Notes: a model not told the origin generated them from the letters alone. DNA of 64,000 nt from Crambe crambe (GCA_963924555.1 OZ004584.1:1053001-1117000), one strand, 5' to 3'. Shown: positions 1 through 12,602, counted from the stretch's first letter. Made by a program: numbers and translations.

Positions 1-37
1 TCCCTAAATGATAATTTGAGAAATAACAAGACAGAAT

Positions 38-198
38 AATATTGACCGTCACATAGTGAGGTAAGGCAGGGCAATTATGAGGGTGGGGCAATTCTGTCAT
101 TTTGTTGTTTCGCTGACTAGGCCAACTGGAATATCACTACAGTGTCGGAATTGTCTCACCCTTGTTATTGCCCCGCCTTACCTTAAGTGAACAATATT
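38..198. repeat. Imperfect palindrome, MITE-like
   Basis: Arms 38-94 and 148-198 are imperfect reverse complements. Both contain AATATTG, then GGTAAGGC, then GGGCAAT and CAATTC in matching order, around a spacer of about 53 bases. No transposase is present and I could not define a target-site duplication. It lies in what should be the intron of the partial gene to its right, whose second exon is outside the window. Confidence 0.6.
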
Positions 199-363
199 AG
201 TAGATACAGTAAATGGTAGCTTTTTGCTCAAAAAATTGCAATAGCACAAAATAGCTAAAATTGTTATCTTAGATCTTGAGGCATTATTTATAATGACCAT
301 AAGATATCTTAGGAGGCTAGTTTCTACAGTATTATAATTATACTAATTAGTAGGGAAACTTAC

Positions 364-1341
364 AGTGACGTTAACAGGTCGGTATGAAGTTCTACACAAA
401 AACCAGTAGTTATTCGTGCGATGTTGTGCCACTGTACAGCTCACAATGTCCCTGTAACAGCTGCTGAACAGATTCACCTTACCACGGAGTGTTGTATTCA
501 GAGAATTCACAAAAGTAGAGGTGGTTTGGAGGTGAGAACCAAAAGAGGATAAATCCCTTCTTATGGAGGTGATGTTTCTGTTAACAGCATCCACAGAAGC
601 AGAGGTGGTTTGGAGGTGAGACCCGAAAGAGGATAAAACCCTTCTTATGGTGGTGATGTTGTTATTAACAGCATCCACTGCAGTAGAAGTACTTAGGATT
701 TGAGTGTTAAAAGATGAAAGAATGGCAGTGATGTTGTCATTGACAGCATCCTCAAAATTAGACGTTCTGTTCACCAAAGATGCAAGTATCATTTGAAGCA
801 ATTCCATTTTAGCATTCAATCGTTCCAAATCAAGTGAAAAATTATAATTATTCATTTCGTTTGAGTTGTTTAAGAGAGCAGCAGTTCCTGCTTCGAACTT
901 TCGCACTCCTGCTTGGTGGCTAACAAGAGCCACACACAAACCACCAATGGCCACAAGGAAACAAAGTGCAATGAGAACACCAAAAATGCAATATTTGATT
1001 CTCTTCTTCTTCCTGTTGCAGTGATTTTCTTGCATTTCAACTTTGCAATGCTGAGGAGGGATGTTATCAGTAGCAGTGCGATGCTCACATTGGGTCATTT
1101 CATACATGTGTTCATTGTAATCAAACACAGGTTCTGTTTTTATCTTTAATTCTGAACACTTATTGACATAAGATGCCGTGTATTCATCACTTGACTTTGC
1201 TACAGCTCCATCCCTCAGCGTTATATATCTTGTGTGAGTCTGGTCTTTTTGGCCAGCAATATTTCGATGGAGTGAAGCAGATGGCAGCTGCTGCGAGTCA
1301 GCATTCTGCAGCATTTTCTCAGGAATTGGTTGCAGTTCCAT
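364..1341 (-). CDS. Type II membrane coiled-coil/Cys-head protein, copy 1 (first exon only, partial)
   Basis: First exon of a two-exon gene; exon 2 lies before base 1. The 326 visible residues show a tail of about 115 residues, a basic RKKKR stop followed by one membrane helix, then a coiled coil with two full 28-residue units containing SVDAVNRNIT-type sequons, and the first half of the Cys head (three Cys). The exon ends in a GTAAGT donor (358-363 on the plus strand) after VNVT, phase 0, as in all family members. The first ATG is at 1341. Copy 2 has an upstream in-frame ATG about nine codons earlier, but here that region is diverged and offers no ATG. The tail motif SLYQNV of copies 2 and 3 is SLHRNI here, so the tyrosine is lost. 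Function unknown; probably a surface receptor or adhesion protein. The neighbour to the right is a tandem duplicate. Confidence 0.75.
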
Positions 1342-1945
1342 ATTTTCATGAGAAGCCTTTCTGCTATAGTTGCATAAAGAACTAACTGCTACTACTTTAA
1401 CTCAAGTTGAACTGCACTAGCTAATCGCAGGATATTTGCTAACTTGTCAAGCTGCAAAAAAACTGTACTGAGTAAATTCATCAAGCTGTGGTGCAAATAT
1501 ATATATACGTATGTATTTATCAACTAGCTACTGCTGTTGTTGTTCTCTGTGACTAATGATAGTGAAACAGCATGATATATAAACATGATAACTACTAGAG
1601 TGGGGTCATGTGTTGAGAGGCACCCATCCCTCCCCAATGGCCATTGGAAGGTTCTCACGAGCAGTGTGCCCAGATGATGATCGTACTCCCCATATAGGCA
1701 TGTGATAGCTGATCACAGAAGTGAGAAGGAGACAAACATGAGCAACACATCAGAGCTAAGATCACTGTACTCCCTTGATTTTCTCCACCACCGGTGGAAT
1801 GTCAAAGATGACCACCACTGCATGCAAGCAATTTGCATCATTACTTGCCATCACTGAAGCACAATCAGCCTTACTGCACTGTCATGGCATGGGTAGGAGT
1901 TTCTTGGTTCTTATAAACTGTTGCCAACTGGAGTAGGGTTAAACA

Positions 1946-2330
1946 TCAAAATAGGTTCTCTGATATAATGATCCCCCCAGGAACCTTGTCCACAGCTCGA
2001 GCACTATCTTCAATGCTAGTGGAGGCAAGATTGAAAGTCTCTCCTGAAAGAGGCTGTATAGATGGGGTTCGATACAGACACACCTTGGACATTCTTGCAA
2101 CAGTATTATCTCTCATTTTGTTGTGCCTCAGAGTTGGAAAGCCTTTTGTTGGGCAGTTATAACTTAAAGAGTGAACGATTTGTTGCAGACACAACTTGAA
2201 GGAAAGTTTTGTACCTCATCCTTTTGTGTAAAGGCAAAACCATGGATGGTGGCATCACGGATAGCCAAGAGGAAAGCTCCATTGCACGTTTCATAGTGGT
2301 CACTTGCAGCTTCATCTTGAAATCATTTCT
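1946..2330 (-). pseudogene. Relic of a retroelement ORF (post-reverse-transcriptase region)
   Basis: Read on the minus strand, two frames carry LAIRDATIHG, CVCNKSF, then GFPTLRHNKMRD and IQPLSGETF. These blocks, in this order, resemble the conserved segment downstream of the reverse transcriptase in a retroelement common in corals and sponges, where GFPSIRHNEIRD and LQPLSGE occur. That comparison is from memory. A frameshift lies near 2165-2180, and no reverse-transcriptase motif remains nearby. It is a dead fragment between two receptor-gene copies. The rest of 1342-3021 shows no gene. Part of it (about 2395-2535) matches 5515-5655, so it belongs to the tandemly duplicated unit. Confidence 0.5.
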
Positions 2331-3021
2331 TGTCTTTCTTGACTTCCATTTTTGCAGATAAATAATTGGTTATAACTGTCCTCATAGGTGAAATCAAACA
2401 GCATGGTGTACTGCCGTTGTGATGTAAGTAGTGGCACTGAATAATAATGGCTTACACACTGCTGTACACAATACGTAGCCAACACTAACCTGTTCATTTT
2501 CTATTCTACGTTGCCCTCTCACTCTCTCTTAATTGTACCCTTACGTATAATCATAACAGCATAAAGACACATACACTGTAACCACTATTTGCTGTAAAAA
2601 AAGTCAGAGGTTATTTAACTGGACTTCATTTTCTGCATCATTTAGTACTACTGGCTACTCTACGTTCAGAAACTATAATTACGTGACAAAACTGCAAAAT
2701 GCTTGAAATTGAGGTACAACCAAACTGAGTTAAAACAGCCGTCGAGTTTTTACAGTGATAGCTAGCTATATCACTGACTTATTGCATATAAGACTTGTAA
2801 TCTATACAACAAATAGTATTCTTGTGGTTTCCTCTACTTGCTGACATCGTCACAATAAAAATGTTTTATCATCACAAAAATTAATGAAAAGCTTAATATA
2901 TTGGCATAATTTTTTTATAGTATTTGAAAGTATAACAAAAATTACTTTTGATCCACACTTAAAGTTTCACTATCTACTGCATATGCTACAGCTATCATTA
3001 GTAATGTTGTTTCAAGAGTAC

Positions 3022-4891
3022 TCAAGTGAAAACCTTTTGTGATTCAGGACAGCGAGTGATGATTAAGGAACACTGACCCGATGGTGGGTTGGTGAAGAAG
3101 GTTCCATGGTTTCCAGATGAAGTCAGCCCCACTACATCACAAGCACACCGGACGTGGCCGTTGCTGAATTTGATGAATGCATTATCGATGTATCCAACTT
3201 GACGTTGATCATACTGACACCTCATACTCAAAGGGTAGAATCCCTATGTAATGATAGGACTAGTGTTATATAATTGTGATACCTTATAAGTAATGTTTAT
3301 TTGGAATCACTTGCTCCCTTGATCTTTTGTTATAATTATCTGCTCCATTTTTCTCAATTCTTGACCAAATTTCACATTAAAAAAATACCAGCCGAGAGCT
3401 AATTAGCTACCCAAACATATGAATTTTTTTTTTTTTTTGAAATTTGAAATTTGGTTAAGAATAATGAAGTTATAGCAATTATAATGAATGGTCAGTGAAT
3501 GCAAATAGACCCTAACTACCATGTGGGAAAGTTTTGTGGGGAAATTTTTGTGGCTCATTAAATTGAAGTGCATGTGAACCAGCCACAGGTAGCTAAGCTA
3601 GCTACTGCAGCTTTTTGTCCAATGACAGTTTTTTTCTTAGATCCTAAGGTAGCTATTGACCATATAATATCTCTACCATCTTATGACTATGCAATAACAG
3701 CATTAAATAATATAGTGTAAATTGGGTTAGATAATAACTTGTTGTTACAGCTCACTTTTAGTACAAAGTTTTCATGACCAAAAATTTCCGGTATTCAGAA
3801 TTCAGGAGGCTACACTATTCCATTGAACTTACAGTGACGTTAACAGGTCGGTATGAAGTTATACACAAAAACCAGTAGTTATTCGTGCGATGTTGTGCCA
3901 CTGCACAGCTCACAACATCCCTGTAACAGCTGCGGAACAGATTCACATTTCCATGGAGTGTTGTATTCAGAGAATTCACAAAAGCAGAGGTGGTTTGGAG
4001 GTGAAAACCAAAAGAGGATAAATCCCTTCTCATGGAGGTGATGTTTCTGTTAACAGCATCCACAGAAGCAGAGGTGGTTTGGAGGTGAGACCCAAAAGAG
4101 GATAAATCCCTTCTTATGGTTGTGATGTTTCTGTTAACAGCATCCACAGAAGCAGAGGTACTTTGGAGGTGAGACCCAAAAGAGGATAAATCCCTTCTTA
4201 TGGTGGTGATGTTTCTGTTAACAGCATCCACAGAAGCAGAGGTGGTTTGGAGGTGAGACCCGAAAGAGGATAAAACCCTTCTTATGGTGGTGATGTTGTT
4301 ATTAACGGCATCCACAGCAGTAGAAGTACTTTGGATTTGAGTATTAAAAGAAGCTAGAATGGCAGTGATGCTGTTATTGACAACATCCTCAAGATTAGAG
4401 GTTCTGTTTGTCAAAGATGCGAGTATCATTTGAAGCGATTCCATTTTAGCATTCAATCGTTCCAAATCAAGTGAAAAATTATAATTATATATTTCGTTTG
4501 AGTTGCTTGAGAGAGCAGCAGTTCCTGCTTCGAACTTTCGTACTCCTGTTTGGTGGCTAACAAGAGCCACGCACAAACCACCAATGGCCACAAGGAAACA
4601 AAGTGCAATGAGAACACCAAAAAGACAATATTCAATTCTCTTCTTCTTCCTGTTGCTGCGATATTCTTGCATTTCAGTTATATAATGCTGAGGGATGTCA
4701 GTGCGATGCTCACATTGGGTCATTTCATACACATGTTCATTGCAATCAAACACGGGTTCCGTTTTTGTGTAAATCTGGTCTTTTTGGCCAGCAACATTTT
4801 GATAGAGTGAAGCAGATGGCAGCTGCTGTGAGTCTGTTTGCTCAGGAATTGGTGGCAGTTCCATATTTTTGTGAGAAGCCTTTCCAGTCAT
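3022..4891 (-). CDS. Type II membrane coiled-coil/Cys-head protein, copy 2 (two exons)
   Basis: Exon 1 is 3833-4891 and exon 2 is 3022-3243, a 426-residue product. The 589-bp intron runs from GTAAGT to TACATAG in phase 0. The start ATG is at 4891; a further in-frame codon upstream is GTG, not ATG. The tail (about 85 residues) contains SLYQNV at Tyr30, which fits the ITIM consensus [SILV]xYxx[ILV], plus other tyrosines. One membrane helix follows the RKKKRIEY stop. The stalk has four full 28-residue repeats and one partial, each with an N-x-T sequon. The head has eight Cys: three before the intron, then C, CxC, C, C in exon 2, ending with the SLIITRCPES block. Architecture recalls trimeric scavenger-type receptors, but I see no known head domain. 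Ligand unknown. Confidence 0.8.
3980..4325 (-). repeat. 84-bp in-frame tandem repeat in the copy 2 stalk
   Basis: Four near-identical 84-bp units (28 residues) encode the coiled-coil stalk. Copies 1 and 3 have about two full units, so unit number changes in steps of 28 residues without breaking the frame. Each unit carries one sequon of the type NRNIT and a run of heptad-spaced Val, Ile and Leu. Confidence 0.8.
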
Positions 4892-5997
4892 GGACACTTA
4901 GCTAATTAATACACTGTACTTATGGCTCGACTTATGGCTGTTACACTTATTTCTGCTATTATTTAGCTCAACGTTAGCTACAAATCAACAGAACGCAACC
5001 ATTTCAGAAATAAATGCCTTGCGGTCGAGCATGCGTGACCTGAGTCTCGCAGTTCAGGTCAATATTTAGCCTGTGACCAATGAGGCAGAGGCTGCATAAT
5101 TATGGCCAATTCCACTGTGGATTTATATAGAGGATTTTTCCAGAACATGGCTAATATTCAGTGTTCCACTACCCTTAAACAACAGGATAATCTATTTCTA
5201 ACTGGGATTAACAACTTATTATCATTATACTATACTGTATAGCAGGAAATTTTTGTGGAGTAAAAATTTTGTGGATTTTGTAGTGTATACATAAAACAAA
5301 GGAATTCCTATTATTGATTTACACTTCACGCAAATCATGAATATTTTTTAGTCCATGAATATTGACTATAATGGTATAATACAAATAGCTATTAGCCATA
5401 CACATTTTTTCCTGCACATGCAGGGCTAGCTAATACAACTGGATATGAGATGTCACTACTCTGCCACAGCCCACAGATCTTGGAGTGCAACCACCTGTAC
5501 AAGAATGCTGATATCATCAGCATGGTGTACTTTCCATTGTGACGTAGTGACACTAAATATAACTGAGTAATCACATATACTGCTGTACATGGTACACACA
5601 ATATACCAACTCTTAACACTAACCTGTCCTATATATGTTGCCTTCTTACTCTCTTAATATTATCGTACCCTAATAATTATTTCATAACAGCCTGTCACAG
5701 ACTAACTTAATTGCTGCAATCAATAATTTGTCTATTCATCTTATAAGACTTGTATTAAATCTATATGATTTCCTCTACTTCCTGGCATTGTTATCATAAT
5801 AAAAATATTTATATCATCATTACAAAAAAGCTTAATATATGTATAGGCACATTTTTTTTAGTGTTTGAAATTAAAATGATTGTAACAACTTCTGATCCAC
5901 ACTCTAGCTAGCCTTAAGAACTGTTATAGCACACTTTGAGTTCCACTATCTACTGCACATGCTACAGCTATTATTAGTAATGTTGTTTCAAGAGTAC
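4892..5997. other. Intergenic, part of the duplicated unit
   Basis: No gene seen. Stretches around 5510-5660 and 5820-5900 align by eye with 2395-2535 and 2860-2940, so the repeated unit covers intergenic DNA as well as genes. The promoter of copy 2 should lie in the left part of this interval; I recognise no specific element. Confidence 0.5.
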
Positions 5998-7511
5998 TCA
6001 AGTGAAAACCCTTTGTGATTCGGGACAGCGAGTGATGATTAAGGAACACAGACCCGATGGTGGGTTGGTGAAGAAGGTTCCATGGGTCCCAGTTGAGGTC
6101 AACCCCACTACATCACAAGCACACCGGACGTGGCCGTTGCTGAATTTCATGAATGCATTATCGATGTATCCAAGTTGACGTTGATCATACTGACACCTCA
6201 TACTCAAAGGGTAGAATCCCTACATAATGATAGTATTTCATTGTGGCTACCTTATAGGGATAAGAGTCCTGTGCACCCTATTTAATATAATCTTTATGGC
6301 TCAGTATAATAATTTATTAACATGTGAACAATATGTAACCACTGGTACCTCTTGCTCAAAAAAAAAATCGCCTTAATACTATTAATGCTTCAAGATCTAC
6401 AAGATGAAGCTATTAATTTTATCTTGTAGATCCTGAGGCATTATTTAGTGACCATAAGATATCTCTACCATGCATCAGGCTAGCTATTGTATTGCCATTA
6501 CTACATGCATTAATTAGTAGGTAAACTTACAGTGACATTAACAGGTCGGTATGAAGTTATACACAAAAACCAGTAGTTATTCGTGCGATGTTGTGCCACT
6601 GTACAGCTCACAACGTCCCTGTAACAGCTGCTGAACAGATTCACCCTTCCATGGAGTGTTGTATTCAGTGAATTCACAAAAGCAGAGGTGGTTTGGAGGT
6701 GAAAATCAAAAGAGGATAAATCCCTTCTTATGGAGGTGATGTTTCCACTAACAGCATCCACAGAAGCAGAGGTTGTTTGGAGATGAGAACCAAAAGAGGA
6801 TAAATCCCTTCTTATGGCGGTGATATTGTCGTTAACAGCATCCACAGAAGCAGAAGTACTCCGAATTCGAGTGTTAAACGAGGAGAGATTTCTTATTATA
6901 GCACTGTTAACAGCATCCTCAAGACTAGAGGTTCTGTTCGTCAAAGATGCAAGTATCATTTGAAGCGCTTCCATTTTAGCATTTAGTCGTTTCAGATCAA
7001 ATGAAAAATTTCCATTTGAGTTACTTGAGAGAGCAGCAGTTCCAGCTTCGAGTTTTCGCACTCCTTGGTTGACAAGAGCCACGCACAAACCACCAATGGC
7101 CACAAGGAAACAAAGTGCAATGAGAACACCAAAAACACAATATTCGATTCTCTTCTTCTTCCTTTTGCTGCGATTTTCTTGCATTTCAGTCTTATAATGC
7201 TGAGGAGGGATGTTACCAGTAGCAGTGTGACGCTCACATTGGGTCATTTCATACATGTGTTCATTGCAATCAAACACAGGTTCTGTTTTTGTCTTTAATT
7301 CTGAACATTCATCGACATAAGATGGTGCCATTGCAATGTATTCATCACTGACTCTACTGCTTGGCTTTGCTACGGCTCCACCCCTCAGCGTCATGTATCG
7401 TGTGTGAATCTCGTCTTTTTGGCCAGCAACATTTTGATAGAGTGAAGCAGATGGCAGCTGCTGTGAGTTGGCACTCTGCAGCATTTTCTCGGGAATCGGT
7501 GGCAGTTCCAT
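5998..7511 (-). CDS. Type II membrane coiled-coil/Cys-head protein, copy 3 (two exons)
   Basis: Exon 1 is 6531-7511, exon 2 is 5998-6219, 400 residues in all, with a 311-bp phase-0 intron. The first ATG gives MELPPIP; a longer in-frame extension starts only with GTG. The tail has SLYQNV at Tyr25 (ITIM-like), RYMTL, and DEYIAMAP with a YxxM motif of the kind bound by PI3-kinase SH2 domains. The membrane helix is at about residues 110-132, followed by a short coiled coil with two 28-residue units and one partial. The head is the same eight-Cys type. Compared with copy 2 the stalk is shorter by two units and the tail longer. Probable cell-surface receptor; partner unknown. Confidence 0.8.
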
Positions 7512-9437
7512 ATTATTTTCGTGAGAAGCCTTTCCAGCTAAGGACACTTAATAGCCTGCTATAACTATTGCATAAGTAGCTACGTAACTGCTATTATTTA
7601 GCTCAAGTAGAACTGCATTAATTGCAGGATGTCTGCGAAAAAAACTGCAGTAATCACACGTTGAGCTGTGATGCAATAATATTATATGTACATATACATC
7701 AACTACTGCTAGTACTTCAAACTACGATAACTGTTGTACAATAATTAAGTATAGGTTCTAGGAACTGTTTACTGTGTACATACGCTCATTGTTATGAACA
7801 TAACTATGTGACATACAGTACTTCAAGCTGCAATAACTATTTAATTTTTAAATTGTATATAGCTTCTATATTATCTGTATAGCTTCTATATTATTGTCCA
7901 TTAGCTTCTAAGAACTGTTTACTGGAACACTTACTGTTTATCGTGATAAACATAAACAAGCTGAGAATCCAACATCAATCGACTCCACAACCATAATTAT
8001 CATGCAGTAAACAATGAGCGAGCTGACTCTCACTGAAATTGTAGATATGTCTACACCTCCAGGCATGCATGTAGCTATGTAGTTCATGTAACTGTGCATG
8101 CTCCAATTCTAATTATACAGGGTTTGATTAAGTTCTGTGCTATAATATACGTATGCATGTATGCAGCAGCCTGACATAGCTAGCTAACTCAAAAGATTTG
8201 AAGTACCAAACTGAGTTTTGGCTTTTTCTTGCTCACTGTCAAATGCTGCACATTCAAAATGTCTCAGAATGTACGTAAGTCAAATTATTAGCCTATCAAA
8301 TCAGCCATTGCTGAAGCACTTTGTTCCATATATTCTAAAATGGTGGCATTATTTCTGTACAATTTTCAAGAGAAAAATCACTATTAACATCTAGCTAGCT
8401 GTCCAGGGTCACATGGCTAGACTACATTCTCCTTAACTCTTAACAAGATGGAGAAAGATCGGTATACTCCCCCAGTTTGCTAAATGGCCACATGGCCATA
8501 GCTAGTTGCCAGGCCTGGTAACCCCCTGGAAATTTGGACCTCTTTGAAGTTTAACCAGTGCATGTGTGCCCCTGTGCCCCTCATGATAGTCCTGTAACCC
8601 CCCCCCGAGCTAGCTAGCTAGTGAGGAGTTTGAGATTACAGTGGGTAACATACACACACTCACACACTAATGCACACACAAATGTGTACACACACTGAAA
8701 AATACACATACACATGCATAAGGGGGATATCCAATGATCTGGTTGATCCTGTTCTAATTGGTCAATGAGTTGTCTATGTGCTCCTCACTAGCTATGTACG
8801 TACGTGTGTGCTGTATCACAAAAACAATCACAGTCCTATTGCGCAACTGCACAGTCATGAGTTATTTGTTGATTTTCACAGCTAGCTACGTAGCTAGCTA
8901 GTGCATTATCAAAACATAACTGTAGCTATAAGTAGATTGTTGACACAAACATGCATGCCAAACGTACGTAGGTTGCTTATCTTTTCTGTAAATCTAAACT
9001 TATCATTGGAGGAACTTGTAGCGAGATAGCTAATGGCCCACGTGAAGCATCTACGTAGCTATAATATACATGCCATGGTTTGTTGCTAACTACACACAGC
9101 TAGCTATATGCAAGTGTATATATACTGTAAGAAATAACTGTGTGTGCTATGGACATGCACTTTGGTGCGCAAATTTAAGTGTTGGGATAATGGTGTGCAC
9201 AACATACTTTCGTTTTTACAGTGATTGTGATTATGTACATTGTCAAGCACATGCAGTGTAATTGTAGTTGGCCCACATGAATAATTATAGTGACTATAGA
9301 ATACTTTAACTATGCACATAATATACGAGTATACGAGTGATTGCAACAATTATATGTCAACATGCATGCAGGGTTGTTTAGCTAGAGACAGATCCAAAGC
9401 TTATCATCGAGGAATTAAGCTTGTAGAAGATATACAG
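7512..9437. other. Intergenic, no gene seen
   Basis: AT-rich DNA with many TAGCTAGC and ACGTACGT palindromic words, a run of C near 8588-8596 and a CA-rich stretch at 8650-8720. Short open frames here have no family resemblance and I do not call them. The promoter of copy 3 should be near its left end. Confidence 0.5.
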
Positions 9438-9439
9438 TA

Positions 9440-9564
9440 CACTGTAAAAATGAAAGCGTACACTGCACACTTATAGTGTGTATAGGGACTACTTAGTATA
9501 CACTGCACACTTATAGTGTGTGTATTGGGACATTTTAGTGTATAATGCTTCTGTTTTTACAGTG
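9440..9564. mobile_element. MITE with CACTGTAAAAA ends and TA duplication
   Basis: The 125-bp element begins CACTGTAAAAATGAAAG and ends CTTCTGTTTTTACAGTG, an imperfect inverted repeat. It is flanked on both sides by TA (9438-9439 and 9565-9566), the target site typical of Tc1/mariner-like elements. Inside are two copies of a TACACTGCACACTTATAGTGTG unit. Longer relatives with the same ends lie at 29793-30431 and 33762-34735. Confidence 0.75.
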
Positions 9565-9566
9565 TA

Positions 9567-10902
9567 GCTATTGCTCTAGCTATATATACACACACCTCAG
9601 CCAAAGGATGCATCTACAGGACAGTAGCTATGTATCATACAGAACATATATTATACACTGCTATGAAATTATGGCCACTGGTCATTTTCCCCCAGCTGTT
9701 ATCAATATAGCTACAGAGCTACGTAGCTGGATGGGTACTGAAAGTGTCCAACCCTAGTTCTGTACATCTAGTTTCATGCCTCCCCATTGCTAATTCATGT
9801 CATTAGCTATAGCTACTGATAAATTCGTCAGCCATATGCAACATAAAAAAAGTTATTTAGCTAATGGCACAATGACAGTACACTACTACTATTTTTGTTT
9901 ATTTGGGGGAAAAATCAATATACTTACATGTAAACATGTTTATGTAACAGCAATTATAGCTAATGCTGGATGGGGACTTAAACAGTGGGGGAGTGTGTGT
10001 GTGTGTGTGTGGGGGGGGGGGGGATTTTAAATGAAGGAAAAATATTTAAACCTCCCTGGAAACCTTTCAACACACTGAAAATGAAATGAAAGTAAAGCCT
10101 CCAGTCCTGTGGTATTGAATCTGTCTAGCTACATATACTCCCTATCAACATGCCTGGATCACTCACTTGCCACTGTAACATTAGCTGTATGCCTATGTGT
10201 ACGTAACATTACCTACAGTCTATGTGTATGTATTATATTACTTCTGTGCAGTTTAATATTGACTCGCTTGTTTTTCTGTCTGCTGCAGCAAGTTGTGGTA
10301 CAGTCTGCTCTTTATAAAAATACCTCTAATGAATTAGTAAAATCTATCCATTCTTCATGTTTTGGTTGATGTAGCTAGCTACGTAGCTATACCAAGTTTA
10401 AAATGACCACGTACATATGCATGCATGCATGACCTTTTAAAGTAATAATTATGGATTTAGTTACTTTCCCCAAAGCATATAGATCTCTGCTTATTTAACA
10501 TGATAAAAAATTACGATTAAGGGTTTTTGATAATATAAGTTAATTAATTTCGGAGAAGTTGATTTAGAATACAAGATGCTCATATCGAACCACCAGTTTA
10601 GCTCTTTTTCACTGCTATATAAAATATTCATGGATGCTTGTTGATATCCAGAAAATTAATTACAAAACTAATTAATGTCCAAAATCAATTTATGTATAAA
10701 GTGATTGAGGATATAAGCAGCTGAAGGGACTGCATAATATAAGGAACTATAGTAGTACTAATGTCACTTCTTATCAGTGCCATCAATGCCATTGCTATGG
10801 GTATTTTTCAGCAGAATATAAACAGTACCTTGTTATGATAACCCACTTGTGGTACGCGGTGTTTACAATAACAATGCTCTAAAGCCGTTCAGCTAATGGA
10901 CC
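9567..10902. other. Intergenic, no gene seen
   Basis: Contains a GT run passing into a G run (9991-10022). The small open frames show no recognisable domain. Confidence 0.45.
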
Positions 10903-11124
10903 GTATAGTGCTGTATTCTGTATAGGTCACCATGTATATAGAACCTGTGGAAACTAGCTATTTTATTTCAAACTAGCTATTTGTTTCAAAAGTTGTGCTA
11001 GAGAATTGATCAAGGTAGCCATCAGTATAGTGCTGTATTCTGTATAGGTCACCACATAGAACCTGTGGTAAACAAGCTCAATAAAGAATTGATCAAGATA
11101 GCTAATAGGGAATCAGCCAGCCAG
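10903..11124 (+). repeat. Tandem duplication directly upstream of a start codon
   Basis: A unit starting GTATAGTGCTGTATTCTGTATAGGTCACC occurs at 10903 and again at 11025, about 122 bp apart. Both copies later include GAATTGATCAAG. The second copy ends just before the ATG at 11130, so the 5' leader or core promoter of that gene is probably duplicated. Confidence 0.7.
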
Positions 11125-11129
11125 CTATC

Positions 11130-12352
11130 ATGAGTACACCTGAAAAGTCGAGGAGGACATTGAAACGCGATGATGTTTTTGAGATGGTAGTGCTGAAGGA
11201 GAAAGAACGAAATAAAGATGCACCAGAGGAGAAGCAATTGAAGCTAAGTGATGAGCCCGAGCTGGAGACATCACATTATCAAAGCCTCGTCAAGAGAAAT
11301 GAAATCCCTGCCACTGATAAAATATACATGGCTGTGAGTTCAAGTGAGTGCAAGAAAGACCCTAAAAAAGATATTAAAGTACCAGATGACATAAAAAAGA
11401 TACAAGACACTACCTTCAAGACTGAAAATGGACATCATAATAGTATATATAACAGTGATTTTATCGATGAACGAGCGGAAAGTGAGAACAAGAAATCACC
11501 TTTGAAAAGATTTTGCATCCTTCTTGGTATTATAATCATGATTTGTATTCTGCTTGCTTTATGTGGCATGTGCATTGCGATGGCCAATAATTTCGGGTTA
11601 AGGCGACTAGAAGAAGAGGCTGTTTACAATAGCGTCTACAAGAAAGCTATGACTGACATGCAAAGGATGCTCAGAGAAATTCACACGGAATTATCTGCCT
11701 TGAATATGACTATGAATCAACTCAGTACAGACATAGAGGCAGTTTCATCTCAAATGACTATGTCAGATGCAGCATTGTCCGACAGAATTGAAAGAGTCAG
11801 AAGCATGATAAATACATTGACTAGCCGAACACAGAGTCTTGAAGGAACTCATAATGCTGACATACAATCAGTGAGGAGAAGTATCGGTGACCATGATAGT
11901 AGCATCCGTACCTTTATTAATAGTCGCATTACAGGAGTCACGAATACATTGAATAGTCCAGTGATGTTATTTCACCAATGTTCGTCTCATACTGAAAGCT
12001 GCATAATAGTAGCCAACACATCTTCATACACCTACTCATGCAGTACTCCAAACATGTTATACAATACTGATGTAAGTTATCATTAATATTCTCCCGAAAT
12101 TAATGTCATTATTCATACAATTAGGCACACTACACTCTGAGTACGAGATGTGAATATGAAGACCCAAACAGAGCTCAATTACTCTATAATGCACATGTGG
12201 AAAAAAGTGGTAATTCGGTTAGGTGTACTTGTGATGTAGTCTCAAAATTATTCTCAACGCATCACACCCAGATCGGTCAAAGTCAGCCAATACGATGCCT
12301 TTTGGTCCTCACTCGTTGTCCTTCACAACGAAGTATATTTACCCAAGCCTAA
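11130..12352 (+). CDS. Type II membrane coiled-coil/Cys-head protein, diverged member (two exons)
   Basis: Exon 1 is 11130-12071, exon 2 is 12125-12352; the 53-bp intron (GTAAGT...TTAG) is in phase 0 at the same place as in the other members. The product is 389 residues. The tail of about 125 residues is charged and contains SHYQSL at Tyr50, an ITIM-like match, and KIYMAV. One membrane helix (about 127-150) is followed by a coiled coil without the 28-residue repeats of copies 1-3. The head keeps the eight-Cys layout, including RCTCDVV and LLVLTRCPS. Sequence outside the head is poorly conserved with copies 1-3, so this is an older paralogue. The shape suggests a receptor; ligand unknown. Confidence 0.78.
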
Positions 12353-12507
12353 GCCTATGTAATGTTGGAGCAACTGATAACAACTAAACAGTACAGCTAA
12401 TAATAGAGACTTATAAAATATATCATTATACATTATCATACACACCTTTGTATTACTAATGAACTGTATTCATACAGAGGTCTTAACATTATACACCTTA
12501 GCTAACT

Positions 12508-12562
12508 GTGTGTGTGTGTGTGTGCGTGCATGCGTGCGTGCATGTGTGTGTGTGTGTGTGTG

Positions 12563-12600
<38 letters not shown>
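12508..12600. repeat. GT microsatellite
   Basis: Almost pure TG dinucleotides with a few GC and CA interruptions. Both strands give long low-complexity frames that are not genes. Confidence 0.95.

Positions 12601-12602
<2 letters not shown>

Noticed and set aside
9070-9349. Overlapping short frames on both strands
   Set aside because: Located in palindrome-rich intergenic DNA with no splice or domain support.
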